Shown here: positions 1 to 8,890 of the stretch, in pieces
How positions within the stretch are numbered: the first letter of the stretch is position 1
How the letters are laid out: every line of letters begins with the position of its first letter
Source: JAEUIE01 sp046350055
GTDB lineage: Bacteria > Planctomycetota > Planctomycetia > Gemmatales > HRBIN36
Length of the DNA stretch: 64,000 nt
Assembly: GCA_046350055.1 (NCBI GenBank)
Contig: JAXMBC010000001.1
Coordinates: forward strand, 3,720,001-3,784,000
Reading direction: 5' to 3'
Translations under genes and position numbers: made by a program
The notes under the pieces: model-generated
Told to the model about the DNA's origin: nothing
The model's input: the letters and a program-made list of their open reading frames with translations, nothing else
The model's database searches: none

Positions 1-1
1 G

Positions 2-604
2 GTAATCGCAGCTACCAATCAGTACCTCGAAGATGAAGTGGACGCACACCGATTCCGTGAAGACTTGTATTATCGCCTGAATGTTGTGCCCATCTACCTG
101 CCACCGCTGCGAGAACGGACGGGCGACATCCAACTGCTGATTGACCACTTTGTCGAGCGGTATGCTCGTGAGAATAAAAAAGACATCAAGGAAATCGAAC
201 CCAAAGCAATGGACTGGCTGCTCAATCACCGCTGGCCCGGCAACGTCCGTGAACTGGAGCACACCATTGAACGAGCGGTGGTACTGGCGACCACACCCAT
301 CATCACGCTGGATATTCTGACTCCGTCCGCCACGCACAGTTCCCGCCGTCCCCGCACGGGAAAGAAGGAAGCGATCAACTTGCCTCATGCGATCCAGCAA
401 CTGGTGCAGATCGGTCTGCAGACCACTGCGCCTGAAGGTCAGACACTATATGACCTGCTTGTGGCTCAGGTGGAGAAAGAACTCATTCAGCAGGTATTGA
501 AGGAATGCGAAGGAGTGCAAACCAAGGCCGCAACTCGTCTTGGCATCAACCGTAATACCCTGCATAAGAAGATGCAGGAATTTGGACTGGGTGACGAAGG
601 ATAA
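2..604 (+). CDS. Sigma-54-dependent activator, C-terminal part (5' end outside window)
   Basis: The frame is open to the first bases of the window, so the start and the N-terminal sensory and Walker regions are missing. What remains is the end of the AAA+ domain: VIAATNQ (sensor I region), FREDLYYRLNVVPI, the LRER segment and the sensor II motif WPGNVRELE. The last 40 or so residues form a Fis-type helix-turn-helix (KAATRLGINRNTLHKKMQ). Proteins of this family use ATP hydrolysis to remodel the sigma-54 closed complex from an upstream enhancer; whether this one is a two-component response regulator cannot be seen. A GTG at base 38 is internal to the AAA+ domain and is not the start. The next gene converges on it. 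Confidence 0.93.
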   Translation, partial: VIAATNQYLEDEVDAHRFREDLYYRLNVVPIYLPPLRERTGDIQLLIDHFVERYARENKKDIKEIEPKAMDWLLNHRWPGNVRELEHTIERAVVLATTPIITLDILTPSATHSSRRPRTGKKEAINLPHAIQQLVQIGLQTTAPEGQTLYDLLVAQVEKELIQQVLKECEGVQTKAATRLGINRNTLHKKMQEFGLGDEG

Positions 605-625
605 GTGAACTTCATTTGTTCATCA

Positions 626-1945
626 TCAACGGCGCTGCAGTAACTTTTCGTACCAACTGGCTGTATCTTTCGCAGTTTCCTGCATCGTACGAGGTGGCTT
701 GATATTCTCACTGGATTGCTTCACCAGTAGTGGCTCTTGAATGAGACGAAGCAGCAAGTCCCGCAGGGCAGCCACATCACCTGCGGGAAACAGCCAGCCA
801 GTCTGGTCGTGTTGCACCAGCTCGGCGATGCCACCCCGGTTGCTGCCCAGGACAGGTACCCCCTGTGCAAAGGCTTCCAGCACAACCAGAGGGCCGGTTT
901 CGAGCCAGGTGGAGGGCACTGCCAGCACATCTGATGCAGCCAGTCTGGCCGTCACTTCAGAAGGTTTTACCTGGACAGGCTGATGGAAGCGGGCATCCCC
1001 AGCAATCTTCTGCAGACATCTTCGGCCGTAGTCATGGCTTTCCCAGTATGGGCCGAAGAAGCTGACTTCAATAGGCATTTCCCGAGGCAACTGTTGCACC
1101 GCTTCAATGAGTAGGTGCTGACCTTTGTACTCTTCGCAACGACCGAGCATGATCACCTTCAGCGGTTCGTGGGCACTGCGAGTGCGTCGAGGTTGTCGTA
1201 CAGGCAATTCCCCCGGTAGCCCTGAGCGAAAGAACGCGAGCTTCTCTGGTGGCACTCTGTTGCGTTCCATCATTGCTGCAATCCACTGGGCTTGCACATG
1301 CAGGCAGTCGATCTTGCTGATCATTTCTTCCCATGCACCAATCGCCAGCTTCGTCATTTGCCTCGCCGTAAGGCCGCGAATTAGCGGATTACTTCCCGTC
1401 ACGCTGAGAGGCAGACTGATTCTACTGAGAGGCTTCGCTAGCCAGTCCGGTAAACCCTTTTCCTGCAGGCGACATGCGGTACAGCGGTTGATGCGCAACT
1501 CACCATCACAGGGCCATTTGCCTGCAAATAGCAGTTCTCGTTGCTGGCACGCCTGTCCGGGACTATGGAAGGTCATAACGCACTTTGCACCGTTTGATCG
1601 TGCTGCATCCAGGTGATCGAGATTGACAGCCCAGCTGAAGTCGTGAAAGTGAACGATATCGGGCTTGATTGATTGCAATAGTTCAACAAACCCAGGGATC
1701 AATTTGGTGCGGTGGCTGAACCCAATGATGTAATTCTCTTTTTTAATTGCTGGAAGTACGGATACTGGAATACCCTCGAACTCATAACGACCTTGCGGAG
1801 GCAGTAGTTGGTCATTTTCATGGAAGGAGATGTGGTTCGTCCACCCGTGCTGATTCAATCGTCTCGCCAGATGATGAGTATAAATCTCCTTGCCACCCAC
1901 TATCCAGGGCAGATATGAACAAGGCAAATGAAGTACACTCGGCAT
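626..1945 (-). CDS. GT4-family glycosyltransferase
   Basis: A protein of about 439 residues that probably transfers a sugar from an activated donor to an envelope or exopolysaccharide acceptor in the cytoplasm. The N-terminal half opens with the Rossmann start MPSVLHLPCSYLPWIVGG, including the GGKE loop typical of GT-B enzymes. The C-terminal half carries the GT4 donor-site EX7E motif (ETGPLVVLEA) followed by GVPVLGSNRGG. A cysteine-bearing insertion (CQQ...CDGE...CTAC) around residues 140-170 is seen in some polysaccharide GT4 enzymes. The frame is open for 29 more codons upstream, but those residues (Trp/Cys-rich) do not look like a GT start, so the Met at 1945 was chosen. It is a lone leftward gene, convergent with the sigma-54 activator. 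The acceptor is unknown. Confidence 0.85.
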   Translation of the reverse strand: MPSVLHLPCSYLPWIVGGKEIYTHHLARRLNQHGWTNHISFHENDQLLPPQGRYEFEGIPVSVLPAIKKENYIIGFSHRTKLIPGFVELLQSIKPDIVHFHDFSWAVNLDHLDAARSNGAKCVMTFHSPGQACQQRELLFAGKWPCDGELRINRCTACRLQEKGLPDWLAKPLSRISLPLSVTGSNPLIRGLTARQMTKLAIGAWEEMISKIDCLHVQAQWIAAMMERNRVPPEKLAFFRSGLPGELPVRQPRRTRSAHEPLKVIMLGRCEEYKGQHLLIEAVQQLPREMPIEVSFFGPYWESHDYGRRCLQKIAGDARFHQPVQVKPSEVTARLAASDVLAVPSTWLETGPLVVLEAFAQGVPVLGSNRGGIAELVQHDQTGWLFPAGDVAALRDLLLRLIQEPLLVKQSSENIKPPRTMQETAKDTASWYEKLLQRR

Positions 1946-2069
1946 CGCTGATGATTCTCGATTAGTACATGTGAAGGCGTATTGTATTTCCATCATTGGA
2001 GGGTGTAGCCACTTTACTTTCAGCACAAGCAAGGTCTACAATGCCGCTCATCAGCAGGGGGGAATGAGC

Positions 2070-2411
2070 ATGTATCCATCAGGTCTCTGGCGTGGCTTCT
2101 GGGAGCAACAGTTTTATGGCAGGCAGTTCATGGAGGATTTTACCCTGCGCTTCAACGATGGTGTTATCACTGGCGGTGGCCGCGACATCATTGGTATTTT
2201 TGTCATTAAGGGCGAATACGAAACAGGGAAGATCAGCTTCGTGAAGCAGTACATTGGCAGGCACCAGGTGATCTACACCGGGCAGTACGATGGCGAAGGC
2301 TCCATTCATGGGACGTGGGTTATCCCCGGCGAGGGTACAGGGCCGTTTTCCCTGTCCCCCAGTCCGTATCAGGCAAAGCCTGATGATCCGATTCAGGAGA
2401 TTAACAAGTAG
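2070..2411 (+). CDS. Small conserved-looking hypothetical protein
   Basis: About 113 residues with no signal peptide or membrane segment. The sequence is rich in aromatic and glycine residues and alternates in a beta-strand pattern (LWRGFWEQQ..., FTLRFNDGVITGGG, YTGQYDGEGSIHGTWV), suggesting a small beta-barrel or sandwich; I do not recognise the family. The AGGGGGGA ribosome-binding site ends about 6 bases before the ATG at 2070, so that Met is preferred to one two codons upstream at 2064. A longer reading from 1971 would add Cys-rich residues that do not fit. The gene converges with mqnC, with only 10 bases between stops. Confidence 0.6.
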   Translation: MYPSGLWRGFWEQQFYGRQFMEDFTLRFNDGVITGGGRDIIGIFVIKGEYETGKISFVKQYIGRHQVIYTGQYDGEGSIHGTWVIPGEGTGPFSLSPSPYQAKPDDPIQEINK

Positions 2412-2421
2412 CCTACGTCCA

Positions 2422-3552
2422 TTATCCGATCAACTGATAGAACACATTCCGCTGCCTTGGCTCGTAGCCTGCTTCGCGGATCGCCGTCTTGATCTGTTCC
2501 AGTGTCAGATGATGCACGGTACCTGCCGCAGAGACGACGTTTTCTTCGAGCATCAGGCTGCCCATGTCGTTGGCGCCGTAGTAAAGGGCCAACTGGCCAA
2601 TTTGCAGGCCCTGCGTCACCCACGATGACTGGATGTTGGGAATGTTGTCGAGATAGAGCCGGGCGACAGCCTGGGTTTTGAGATACTCGAATGCCCCAGC
2701 AGGTTGGATGTGGGCCATCTCGGTATTCTCGGGCTGAAACGTCCAGCCGATGAAGGCTGTGAAGCCACCCGTTTCATCCTGCAACTGACGCAGCACATCT
2801 AGATGTTCGATGCGTTCTTCCAGCGTTTCGATGTGGCCGAACATCATGGTGCAGGTCGATTTACCACCTAATTGATGCCAGGTGCGATGTACTTCCAGGT
2901 ACTCCTGTGTCAGCACTTTGTTCTTAGTCATCGCATGGCGGACACGATCGACCAGGATCTCGCCACCGCCACCAGGCAGGCTGCCAAGACCGGCCGCCTT
3001 GAGCCGTTCGAGAACGGTCTTCACGGGCAACTTGTTGAGCTTGTGGAAATGCCAGATTTCCGAGGCACTGAAGGCATGCAGGTTGACCTGGGGGTAGCGG
3101 GCTTTCAGGTCGCGAAACAGCTCTTCGAACCACTCGAGTTTGAGAGAAGGATGGTTGCCGCCCTGTAGCAGTACCTGGTCACCGCCAGCCGCAATAGTCT
3201 CGTCGATTTTCTGATACAGTTCCTCACGAGTGAGAACATATGCATCACTGTCGCCGGTCTTGCGGTAGAACGCGCAGAAGTCGCATACGGCTGCACACAC
3301 ATTGGTGTAGTTGATGTTGCGATCGATGTTGTAAGTGCGGTATGGCTCGGGATGCAGACGTTCGGAAACAGCCAGAGCAGCTTTGCCAATAGCGATCAGG
3401 TCGTTGGAGCGGAGGAGTTGCAGACCCTCTTCGCGAGTGATGCGCTGGCCGGCGACAGCTTTCACCAGGATCGGCGTGATGTCGCCGACGGGCTCCTTGC
3501 TTCGGGGTGGAGGAAGCAATTCTGGCCGTTCCTTGCCGCGTACCACAGGCAC
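2422..3552 (-). CDS. mqnC: Cyclic dehypoxanthinyl futalosine synthase MqnC
   Basis: A radical-SAM enzyme of the futalosine route to menaquinone that cyclises dehypoxanthine futalosine. The [4Fe-4S] motif CAAVCDFC (CxxxCxxC) follows NINYTNVC, and later GGNHPSL, HAFSASEI and FGHIET(L)EER segments match the MqnC/CofG-type family. The start is uncertain: the frame is open to 3792, but its first 67 codons overlap mqnA and are low-complexity Ser/Thr/Pro, so they are probably not translated. A GTG at 3552 gives 376 residues, close to the family length. No good Shine-Dalgarno sits before it; a GGGAGG just after the mqnA stop is about 30 bases further upstream. It lies downstream of mqnA, probably in the same transcript. 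Confidence 0.88.
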   Translation of the reverse strand: MPVVRGKERPELLPPPRSKEPVGDITPILVKAVAGQRITREEGLQLLRSNDLIAIGKAALAVSERLHPEPYRTYNIDRNINYTNVCAAVCDFCAFYRKTGDSDAYVLTREELYQKIDETIAAGGDQVLLQGGNHPSLKLEWFEELFRDLKARYPQVNLHAFSASEIWHFHKLNKLPVKTVLERLKAAGLGSLPGGGGEILVDRVRHAMTKNKVLTQEYLEVHRTWHQLGGKSTCTMMFGHIETLEERIEHLDVLRQLQDETGGFTAFIGWTFQPENTEMAHIQPAGAFEYLKTQAVARLYLDNIPNIQSSWVTQGLQIGQLALYYGANDMGSLMLEENVVSAAGTVHHLTLEQIKTAIREAGYEPRQRNVFYQLIG

Positions 3553-3589
3553 GAATCGAGGAGTGGCATCACTGGCGCAGCTGCCTCCC

Positions 3590-4408
3590 TTAGCGAGAGG
3601 CAGTGAGAGTGGGGAGACGGTAGTCACTGAACGATACTCCAGAGGGAGCGAGGTTGAGCTCGGCAGCGAGGGTGTGGAAACGGTGAATTGCTTCCCACTC
3701 CTGCGGACCAAGGTCGAACTTGATGATGTTGGTGAGGTAGCGTCGACAGTAGGCTGGATCAAGCTGCAGACGTTGTGCTTCGTTCCAGGCAATCTCAGCT
3801 ACGTTTTCGATACCACGACGCTTGGCTTCCAGCAGGGCAGTCGCTGCCGTGCCAAGATTAATGTCAGGTCGGGCTGCCCAGACGGCAAAGACGAAGGGCA
3901 ACCCGGTCCACTCAGTCCATTCCTGGCCGAGGTCATAACTGTAGGGATAGCCCGGCAACGCTGCTTTCATGGCCCGGTCGCCAATCAGCAGCACTGCATC
4001 GGCATCGCACTCCTCAATGGGCTGATCCATCAGGAACGGCCGGGTTTCCAGCGTGCAGCCATAGCGTTTCCTGAGCAGCACCTGCACCAGGGCAGCACTG
4101 GTACGGGAACCTTCGTCCAGAGCCAATGTCCGGATTGCTGAGCAAGGCACCTTGCTGAAAACAGTCACACTGAGCACTGGCCCATTCGAGGCAATGGCCA
4201 TGTCGGGTAGAATGCGGTAACCAGTTCCACGGAAAACTTCGACGATGGGGATGAGGGCTACATCAAGCAGCCCTGCAGCCAGTTGGTCTGCCAGCCGACT
4301 GGGCAGGTCCAGCGATAAGTCCGCATCCGGTGCCAGCTCTTCCAGTTGATAGATGAGCGGCTTGGTGTTCAGATACGTCACAGCGCCAATCTGGATGCGG
4401 CGTGACAT
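3590..4408 (-). CDS. mqnA: Chorismate dehydratase MqnA (menaquinone, futalosine pathway)
   Basis: A protein of about 272 residues that matches the MqnA/MqnD periplasmic-binding-protein-like fold. It opens with IGAVTYLNTKPLIY, then DLPSRLADQLAAGLLDVALIPI and LALDEGSRTSAALVQVLL, all characteristic of MqnA, which dehydrates chorismate to 3-[(1-carboxyvinyl)oxy]benzoate. The Met at 4408 is chosen because homology begins there (MSRRIQIGAV); a Met 11 codons upstream (4441) and the longer frame to 4636 add unrelated Arg/Trp-rich residues. It precedes mqnC on the same strand, so two pathway steps are adjacent; mqnB and mqnD are not in the window. Confidence 0.92.
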   Translation of the reverse strand: MSRRIQIGAVTYLNTKPLIYQLEELAPDADLSLDLPSRLADQLAAGLLDVALIPIVEVFRGTGYRILPDMAIASNGPVLSVTVFSKVPCSAIRTLALDEGSRTSAALVQVLLRKRYGCTLETRPFLMDQPIEECDADAVLLIGDRAMKAALPGYPYSYDLGQEWTEWTGLPFVFAVWAARPDINLGTAATALLEAKRRGIENVAEIAWNEAQRLQLDPAYCRRYLTNIIKFDLGPQEWEAIHRFHTLAAELNLAPSGVSFSDYRLPTLTASR

Positions 4409-4532
4409 TAATAGCAACGCTCCATAGTTCGTTGAGGTCATTTTAGGCAGGAGTGACAAGGTTTCAATTGTTTCTGAACGAAGTAGATCGCGACGTTGCA
4501 GGATCAGGTTGCATCGATTCATGCATCGTGGA

Positions 4533-5699
4533 TTACATTGTGTTACCGTCAACGCTGCCCATCGCTCGTTCCATCGTATCGGCCAATTGCAGCGCCTCAG
4601 CGGCCATTTCGCCCAGTTGCCTGGCGGGGGTAGCACTTTTATGGCTGCCCAGCAGTAGCCAGGTGTCGCTAGTCATCAGGAAACGCTTCTTCTTGTTCAC
4701 CGTTTTGACGATTTCCTGGCACAAATCCATCTGCAGATAGCGTTGTAACGCGGCATGATGATAGGCATCCAGACGATACCCTTTGGTCAGTTCCGGGCAG
4801 TGAGGAATCGTAAGTACTGGCTTGGCTTTCAGTTTGTTGGCCATGTGCGAGATGGCCCCGACCAGGAAAATGATGAGACCAAAGGGGAACTCCAGGAAAA
4901 TATGCCACCAGTGCAACTGGCTTGTCTCGACACGCTCGTTGGGTTGCAACTGCATCATAGGCAACGGCTGGTGCAGGCCGATGAGGGCAACCGTGATCCA
5001 TTCCCGCCGAGGAGGTTGCTTGTTCAGATCCTGCCAATCGAATAACAGGATCGACCAGTCGCCCAGCGTCCGACGGAGCATGATGGAGTTGCGATTCTTG
5101 AGCTTGCCGCTGAACAGGGGAAACAACTGCGACAGTTCATTCAGCACAGATTCTGTTTCTTCAATGACTTCGAATGATTGCAATTCTTCCATGCCCAGCA
5201 TATGTGCCAGACGCAGCCGTCGCCACCGCCAGGCGAGTACGAAGGCGATCATCACCATGTAGGTGCAACCCAACAGGCATATCAGTAACAGAAACAGTTC
5301 CTTGCCACCCCGTTGCGGCATCACCGAAGCAACTATGGAACTTGTGATGATGATCAGCAAAGTTACCCAGTGAAAATACCACCACCAGCGGCCTTCACCC
5401 GACCAGGCATGTACATAGCTGGGGTTGCGCTGACTCATGGCCCAGGCTACCCGTCTCTCCGCTGTACTGGTCAAACACGGCATCAACCCCAGGATCAGCA
5501 TGGCCAATGACAAAAGGAAGGCCAGCCCGCCCACATCAGCAGCGATCTGGCCGATCATCAGGACCATGCTGCACAGGAACAGGCAGATGGCAAGAATCCA
5601 GTAGTAGCGCCAGAAGATCGAGCCCTGCTGAGGTGTACTGGTAGTGGCAGGAACATCGTCCAGGGTATCGGGTTGCCACGTCACGGGATCCGTGGCCAT
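4533..5699 (-). CDS. Four-helix membrane protein of unknown function
   Basis: About 388 residues. The N-terminal third has two pairs of strong hydrophobic segments (YYWILAICLFLCSMVLMIG, a stretch ending LSLAMLILGLMPC, then ITSSIVASVMP and a run through LLICLLGCTYMVM). A long soluble region follows, with a further hydrophobic segment FPFGLIIFLVGAI. I do not recognise the family. The ATG at 5699 lies just beyond the amylase stop at 5701, which points to translational coupling. The frame runs upstream inside the amylase gene but only as a shadow. The adjacency to a cytoplasmic amylase gives no clear functional clue. Confidence 0.7.
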   Translation of the reverse strand: MATDPVTWQPDTLDDVPATTSTPQQGSIFWRYYWILAICLFLCSMVLMIGQIAADVGGLAFLLSLAMLILGLMPCLTSTAERRVAWAMSQRNPSYVHAWSGEGRWWWYFHWVTLLIIITSSIVASVMPQRGGKELFLLLICLLGCTYMVMIAFVLAWRWRRLRLAHMLGMEELQSFEVIEETESVLNELSQLFPLFSGKLKNRNSIMLRRTLGDWSILLFDWQDLNKQPPRREWITVALIGLHQPLPMMQLQPNERVETSQLHWWHIFLEFPFGLIIFLVGAISHMANKLKAKPVLTIPHCPELTKGYRLDAYHHAALQRYLQMDLCQEIVKTVNKKKRFLMTSDTWLLLGSHKSATPARQLGEMAAEALQLADTMERAMGSVDGNTM

Positions 5700-5700
5700 G

Positions 5701-7302
5701 CTAACTCTCCTGCTGGGGAATCCAGACTGATACTTTACCACCCGGGCAGCGGAACTCTCCCCAGCCTTGGTTATTGGTGTGGACGGGATCACAGATGTGA
5801 CCTGTGATATCGATATAGCGGGAGTTCGGATGGCCGATGTCCATCCACTTGGTGCCATTGTCGCCGTTGCTCATCAGCACCGCCAGCCCGCCCGGGTGAG
5901 TTTCGCTTCCCAGCCGTGTCCAGCCGATGACATTACCATGGTCGAAATAGTCGTTCTGCGAGCCGTAGGCATAGTCACTTCGAGCAGCCAGGAATTTGTC
6001 GATCAGGAAACGGTGAGATGGCAGTTTCACCCTGACACCGTTGACCTCATATTCAGCGCCAGAATAGTCGCCATAAAATACACACGGGTAGCCATCACGA
6101 CGAAGCAGAATGAGTGCGTACGCCAGCGGTTTGAACCAGTCAGCCACCGGCGATTGCAGTGACGTCTGCGGCTGGGTGTCGTGGTTGTCGACAAAGGTGA
6201 CTGCCAGGATAGGGATTCGCTGCACCAGGCTACCATCGAAGATGGTACGCATATCGAAGTCTTTTCCTCGATTGCCCGCCTCGGCCAGCCTGTAGTGTAA
6301 CCCGACATCAAAGAGACTCAAGCGCCCGGCAGTATTGGCAATGTACCAATTGAGTGTGTTGACATCTGGCGACCAGTACTCGCCCACTGCAAAAATATCA
6401 CGCCCCAGCTTTTTCTCCAGGGCATCGAGCCATTCGTGGAAGAAGTCTCCCTGAATGTGTTTGATGGCATCAAGTCGAAAGCCATCAATGCCGAAATCCA
6501 GCATCCATTCGCCACAGCGTTGCAGATCGGCTTTCACTTCGGGATGTTCGACGTCTACATCACAGCCCATCAGGTAGTCGAAGTTGCCTTTTTCCAGTTC
6601 GACTTTGGTGGCGAAGGATTTGTCCTTCATACGGTAAATGTGCTTCTCATTCGGCTTGTAACTATTGAAATCAACAGCGTTAAAGTGCTGCCAATGGTAC
6701 TGCATGGTGGAGTACTTGCCGCCTCGCCCGGCAAACTCGAAACAGGTGTACGATTTGATCTTCTCAGGCGGTGCGGTTTCCTGGGTGCGGTTATTTTCCG
6801 CCACAGGAATGGCTTCGAAATCTTCTTCCTTGTCGCCACCAAGCTTGTGATTGAAGACAACGTCGGCATACAGATGCAGCCCCGCTCGGGTCCCGGCCTC
6901 GACGAGCGCAACAAAGTCATCCCGAGTGCCATACTTGGTAGGCACCGTGCCTTTCTGATTGAACTCGCCAAGGTCATAGAGGTCGTAGATGCCGTAGCCG
7001 ACATCATTGGTACCGCCAGATCCTTTGCAGGCAGGAGGCAGCCACAGGGCAGTAAAGCCTGACTTCGCGAGCGATGGGACGTCTTCAGCTAGCCGCTTCC
7101 AGTGTTGCGAATCGTTTGGAAGAAACCAGTGAAACGCCTGGAAAAGCACACCATTGACTGCCTCGCCACGGGCCTCCTTCTCCCTGGTGCGCATGCCAAG
7201 CCAAGCGAGGATCGACTCCTGCAGGCTTTGGTGTGTGGCCTCGTCAAGCGATCGGTCAGCCAGACGAAACTGTTTGCGAATGGCATCAAAGAAGTTGGAC
7301 AT
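5701..7302 (-). CDS. Cytoplasmic alpha-amylase, GH13 (AmyA-like)
   Basis: A 533-residue enzyme expected to hydrolyse internal alpha-1,4 bonds in starch, glycogen or maltodextrin. It has no signal peptide, so it should act in the cytoplasm. The four GH13 conserved regions are present: DVVFNH (about 147-152), GFRLDAIKH with nucleophile Asp about 278, VGEYWS with acid/base Glu about 308, and FVDNHDTQ with Asp about 375. The order and spacing, including GNFDYLMG and WFKPLAYALILLR, match E. coli AmyA-type (GH13_5) enzymes. About 48 extra residues precede the barrel start. The gene appears to head a leftward unit with the membrane protein. The symbol is left blank because several paralogues share this name. 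Confidence 0.93.
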   Translation of the reverse strand: MSNFFDAIRKQFRLADRSLDEATHQSLQESILAWLGMRTREKEARGEAVNGVLFQAFHWFLPNDSQHWKRLAEDVPSLAKSGFTALWLPPACKGSGGTNDVGYGIYDLYDLGEFNQKGTVPTKYGTRDDFVALVEAGTRAGLHLYADVVFNHKLGGDKEEDFEAIPVAENNRTQETAPPEKIKSYTCFEFAGRGGKYSTMQYHWQHFNAVDFNSYKPNEKHIYRMKDKSFATKVELEKGNFDYLMGCDVDVEHPEVKADLQRCGEWMLDFGIDGFRLDAIKHIQGDFFHEWLDALEKKLGRDIFAVGEYWSPDVNTLNWYIANTAGRLSLFDVGLHYRLAEAGNRGKDFDMRTIFDGSLVQRIPILAVTFVDNHDTQPQTSLQSPVADWFKPLAYALILLRRDGYPCVFYGDYSGAEYEVNGVRVKLPSHRFLIDKFLAARSDYAYGSQNDYFDHGNVIGWTRLGSETHPGGLAVLMSNGDNGTKWMDIGHPNSRYIDITGHICDPVHTNNQGWGEFRCPGGKVSVWIPQQES

Positions 7303-7415
7303 GGTGGAGACTCATGTAGATGCAGACCCTGCTACAGGAGCGGCGAAGTCTGTCTCCGCCGAAATATTGGTAGTGGTTTAATTCTTTTGGTAGTGGGGCG
7401 CCATACCACCCATGT

Positions 7416-8804
7416 CTAAAGTACGATTTCCTCCATCAGGCGAGGTGTGAGCGATTGCACGCCGTGCTGCTTTTTGATCATGCCGAGCAGTGTCGCCCGC
7501 TGTTTGTCTTCACCGTGCGTAAGTACCGTTTTCGGTTTGCTGGCTGCCATACAGTTATACCACTGCAGCAATTCAGTCTGGCCGGCGTGTGCACTGAATC
7601 CGCCGAGGGTGCGTATCTTTGCGCGGACTTCCACCGATTCGCCGTAGATGTTGACCCTTTTTTTACCATCGACCAACTGACGACCCAGCGTGCCTTCACC
7701 CTGGTAGCCGACAATGACCACGTAGGTATCCTGCTGCCAGAGACGGTGTTTGAAGTGGTGCAGGATCCGGCCAGCGTTACACATGCCGGAACCAGCCAGG
7801 ATCAGCATCGGTCCTTCCTTGATGTTGAGGCTGCGGCTGTCATCTGCCGTTTCACAGGCCTCCACCATGCTGAAGTCCTGATCGAGCTTTCCACTCTGCT
7901 TCAGTGCAAGAGCTTCTTCATCGAACAGACTGGTGTGCTTACGGTATAGCTGGACAGCTTCGATTGCCATCGGGCTATCGAGATAAATAGGAAACCTGGA
8001 TTCTTCGCCGTGACGGAACATTGCTGCCAGGTGATAGATCATCTGCTGGGCGCGACCTACCGCGAAGACGGGAACGAGAATGACACCTTTGTTCCGAACC
8101 GCTTCCTGCACAATCTGCTTGAACTCCTGCAACGTGGCAGCCAGGGGTTTGTGATCCCGGTCGCCATAGGTTGATTCCAGGACGACGAGGTCGGCGTTCG
8201 GAATAGGCACCGGGTCGCGCAGGAACGGCGCACCTCGTGGCCCCAGGTCGCCCGAGAAGGCGATTACCTTGCTGGTTCCATTTTCCGTTACTGTCAGTTC
8301 AACGCTTCCGGAGCCGAGCATATGCCCCGCGTCGACCAACCGGGCCATGATCCCGGGGGCAATTTCCCTTTTGATGCCATACTCGAGGCTACGGAAGAAG
8401 CTTAGAGTCTTGAGAACATCATCGGCGTTGTAGAGGGGCACCGCCGGTGCATCGCCCCGTCTCTGTCGCTTGCGATTCTCACGCTCGGCATCCTGCTGCT
8501 GCACTTTAGCAGCATCGAGCAGAATGAGCTGAGCCATATCCCGCGTGGCACCGTTCGCGAAAATGGGTGCCTTGCAACCAGACTTGGTCAAGAGTGGCAG
8601 ACGGCCAACATGATCGTTATGAGCGTGCGTCAGGAGTACCGCATCCAGTCTCTCAGCCATCATTCCTTTGGGTATGAAGTTCTTCCCATCGGAATCGTGT
8701 CCCTGAAAGATACCACAATCGATCAGTATTCGAGTGGATGCTGTTTCCAGCAGATAGGAAGAGCCGGTAACTTCGCCAGCCGCACCGAAGAACGTAAGTT
8801 TCAT
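7416..8804 (-). CDS. MBL-fold beta-CASP RNA endonuclease-like protein
   Basis: A 462-residue metallo-beta-lactamase-fold protein of the beta-CASP/CPSF73-like group, which cuts RNA with two zinc ions. Visible motifs are HAHNDH (metal motif 2, about 60-65), DAGHMLGS (motif 3), FSGDLG (motif 4), STYGDR, then the beta-CASP region with GSGM and VGYQGEGTLGR, and the final FSAHAG (motif C). The family is widespread in bacteria and archaea; roles in RNA processing are inferred, not shown. The Met start at 8804 coincides with the fold start (MKLTFFGAAGEVTGS). There are about 110 bases between its stop and the amylase start. Confidence 0.92.
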   Translation of the reverse strand: MKLTFFGAAGEVTGSSYLLETASTRILIDCGIFQGHDSDGKNFIPKGMMAERLDAVLLTHAHNDHVGRLPLLTKSGCKAPIFANGATRDMAQLILLDAAKVQQQDAERENRKRQRRGDAPAVPLYNADDVLKTLSFFRSLEYGIKREIAPGIMARLVDAGHMLGSGSVELTVTENGTSKVIAFSGDLGPRGAPFLRDPVPIPNADLVVLESTYGDRDHKPLAATLQEFKQIVQEAVRNKGVILVPVFAVGRAQQMIYHLAAMFRHGEESRFPIYLDSPMAIEAVQLYRKHTSLFDEEALALKQSGKLDQDFSMVEACETADDSRSLNIKEGPMLILAGSGMCNAGRILHHFKHRLWQQDTYVVIVGYQGEGTLGRQLVDGKKRVNIYGESVEVRAKIRTLGGFSAHAGQTELLQWYNCMAASKPKTVLTHGEDKQRATLLGMIKKQHGVQSLTPRLMEEIVL

Positions 8805-8890
8805 GTGCTGTCTCGTGAAAGGTCGTAGAGACAGAATAGGGAATGGCGGCCTGAAGCGTCAGCGACGATAAGAAGTGAGCGTTTGGTCTG

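Noticed and set aside
3335..4141. 268-codon frame opposite mqnA/mqnC
   Set aside because: Antisense; both pathway genes are clear on the other strand.
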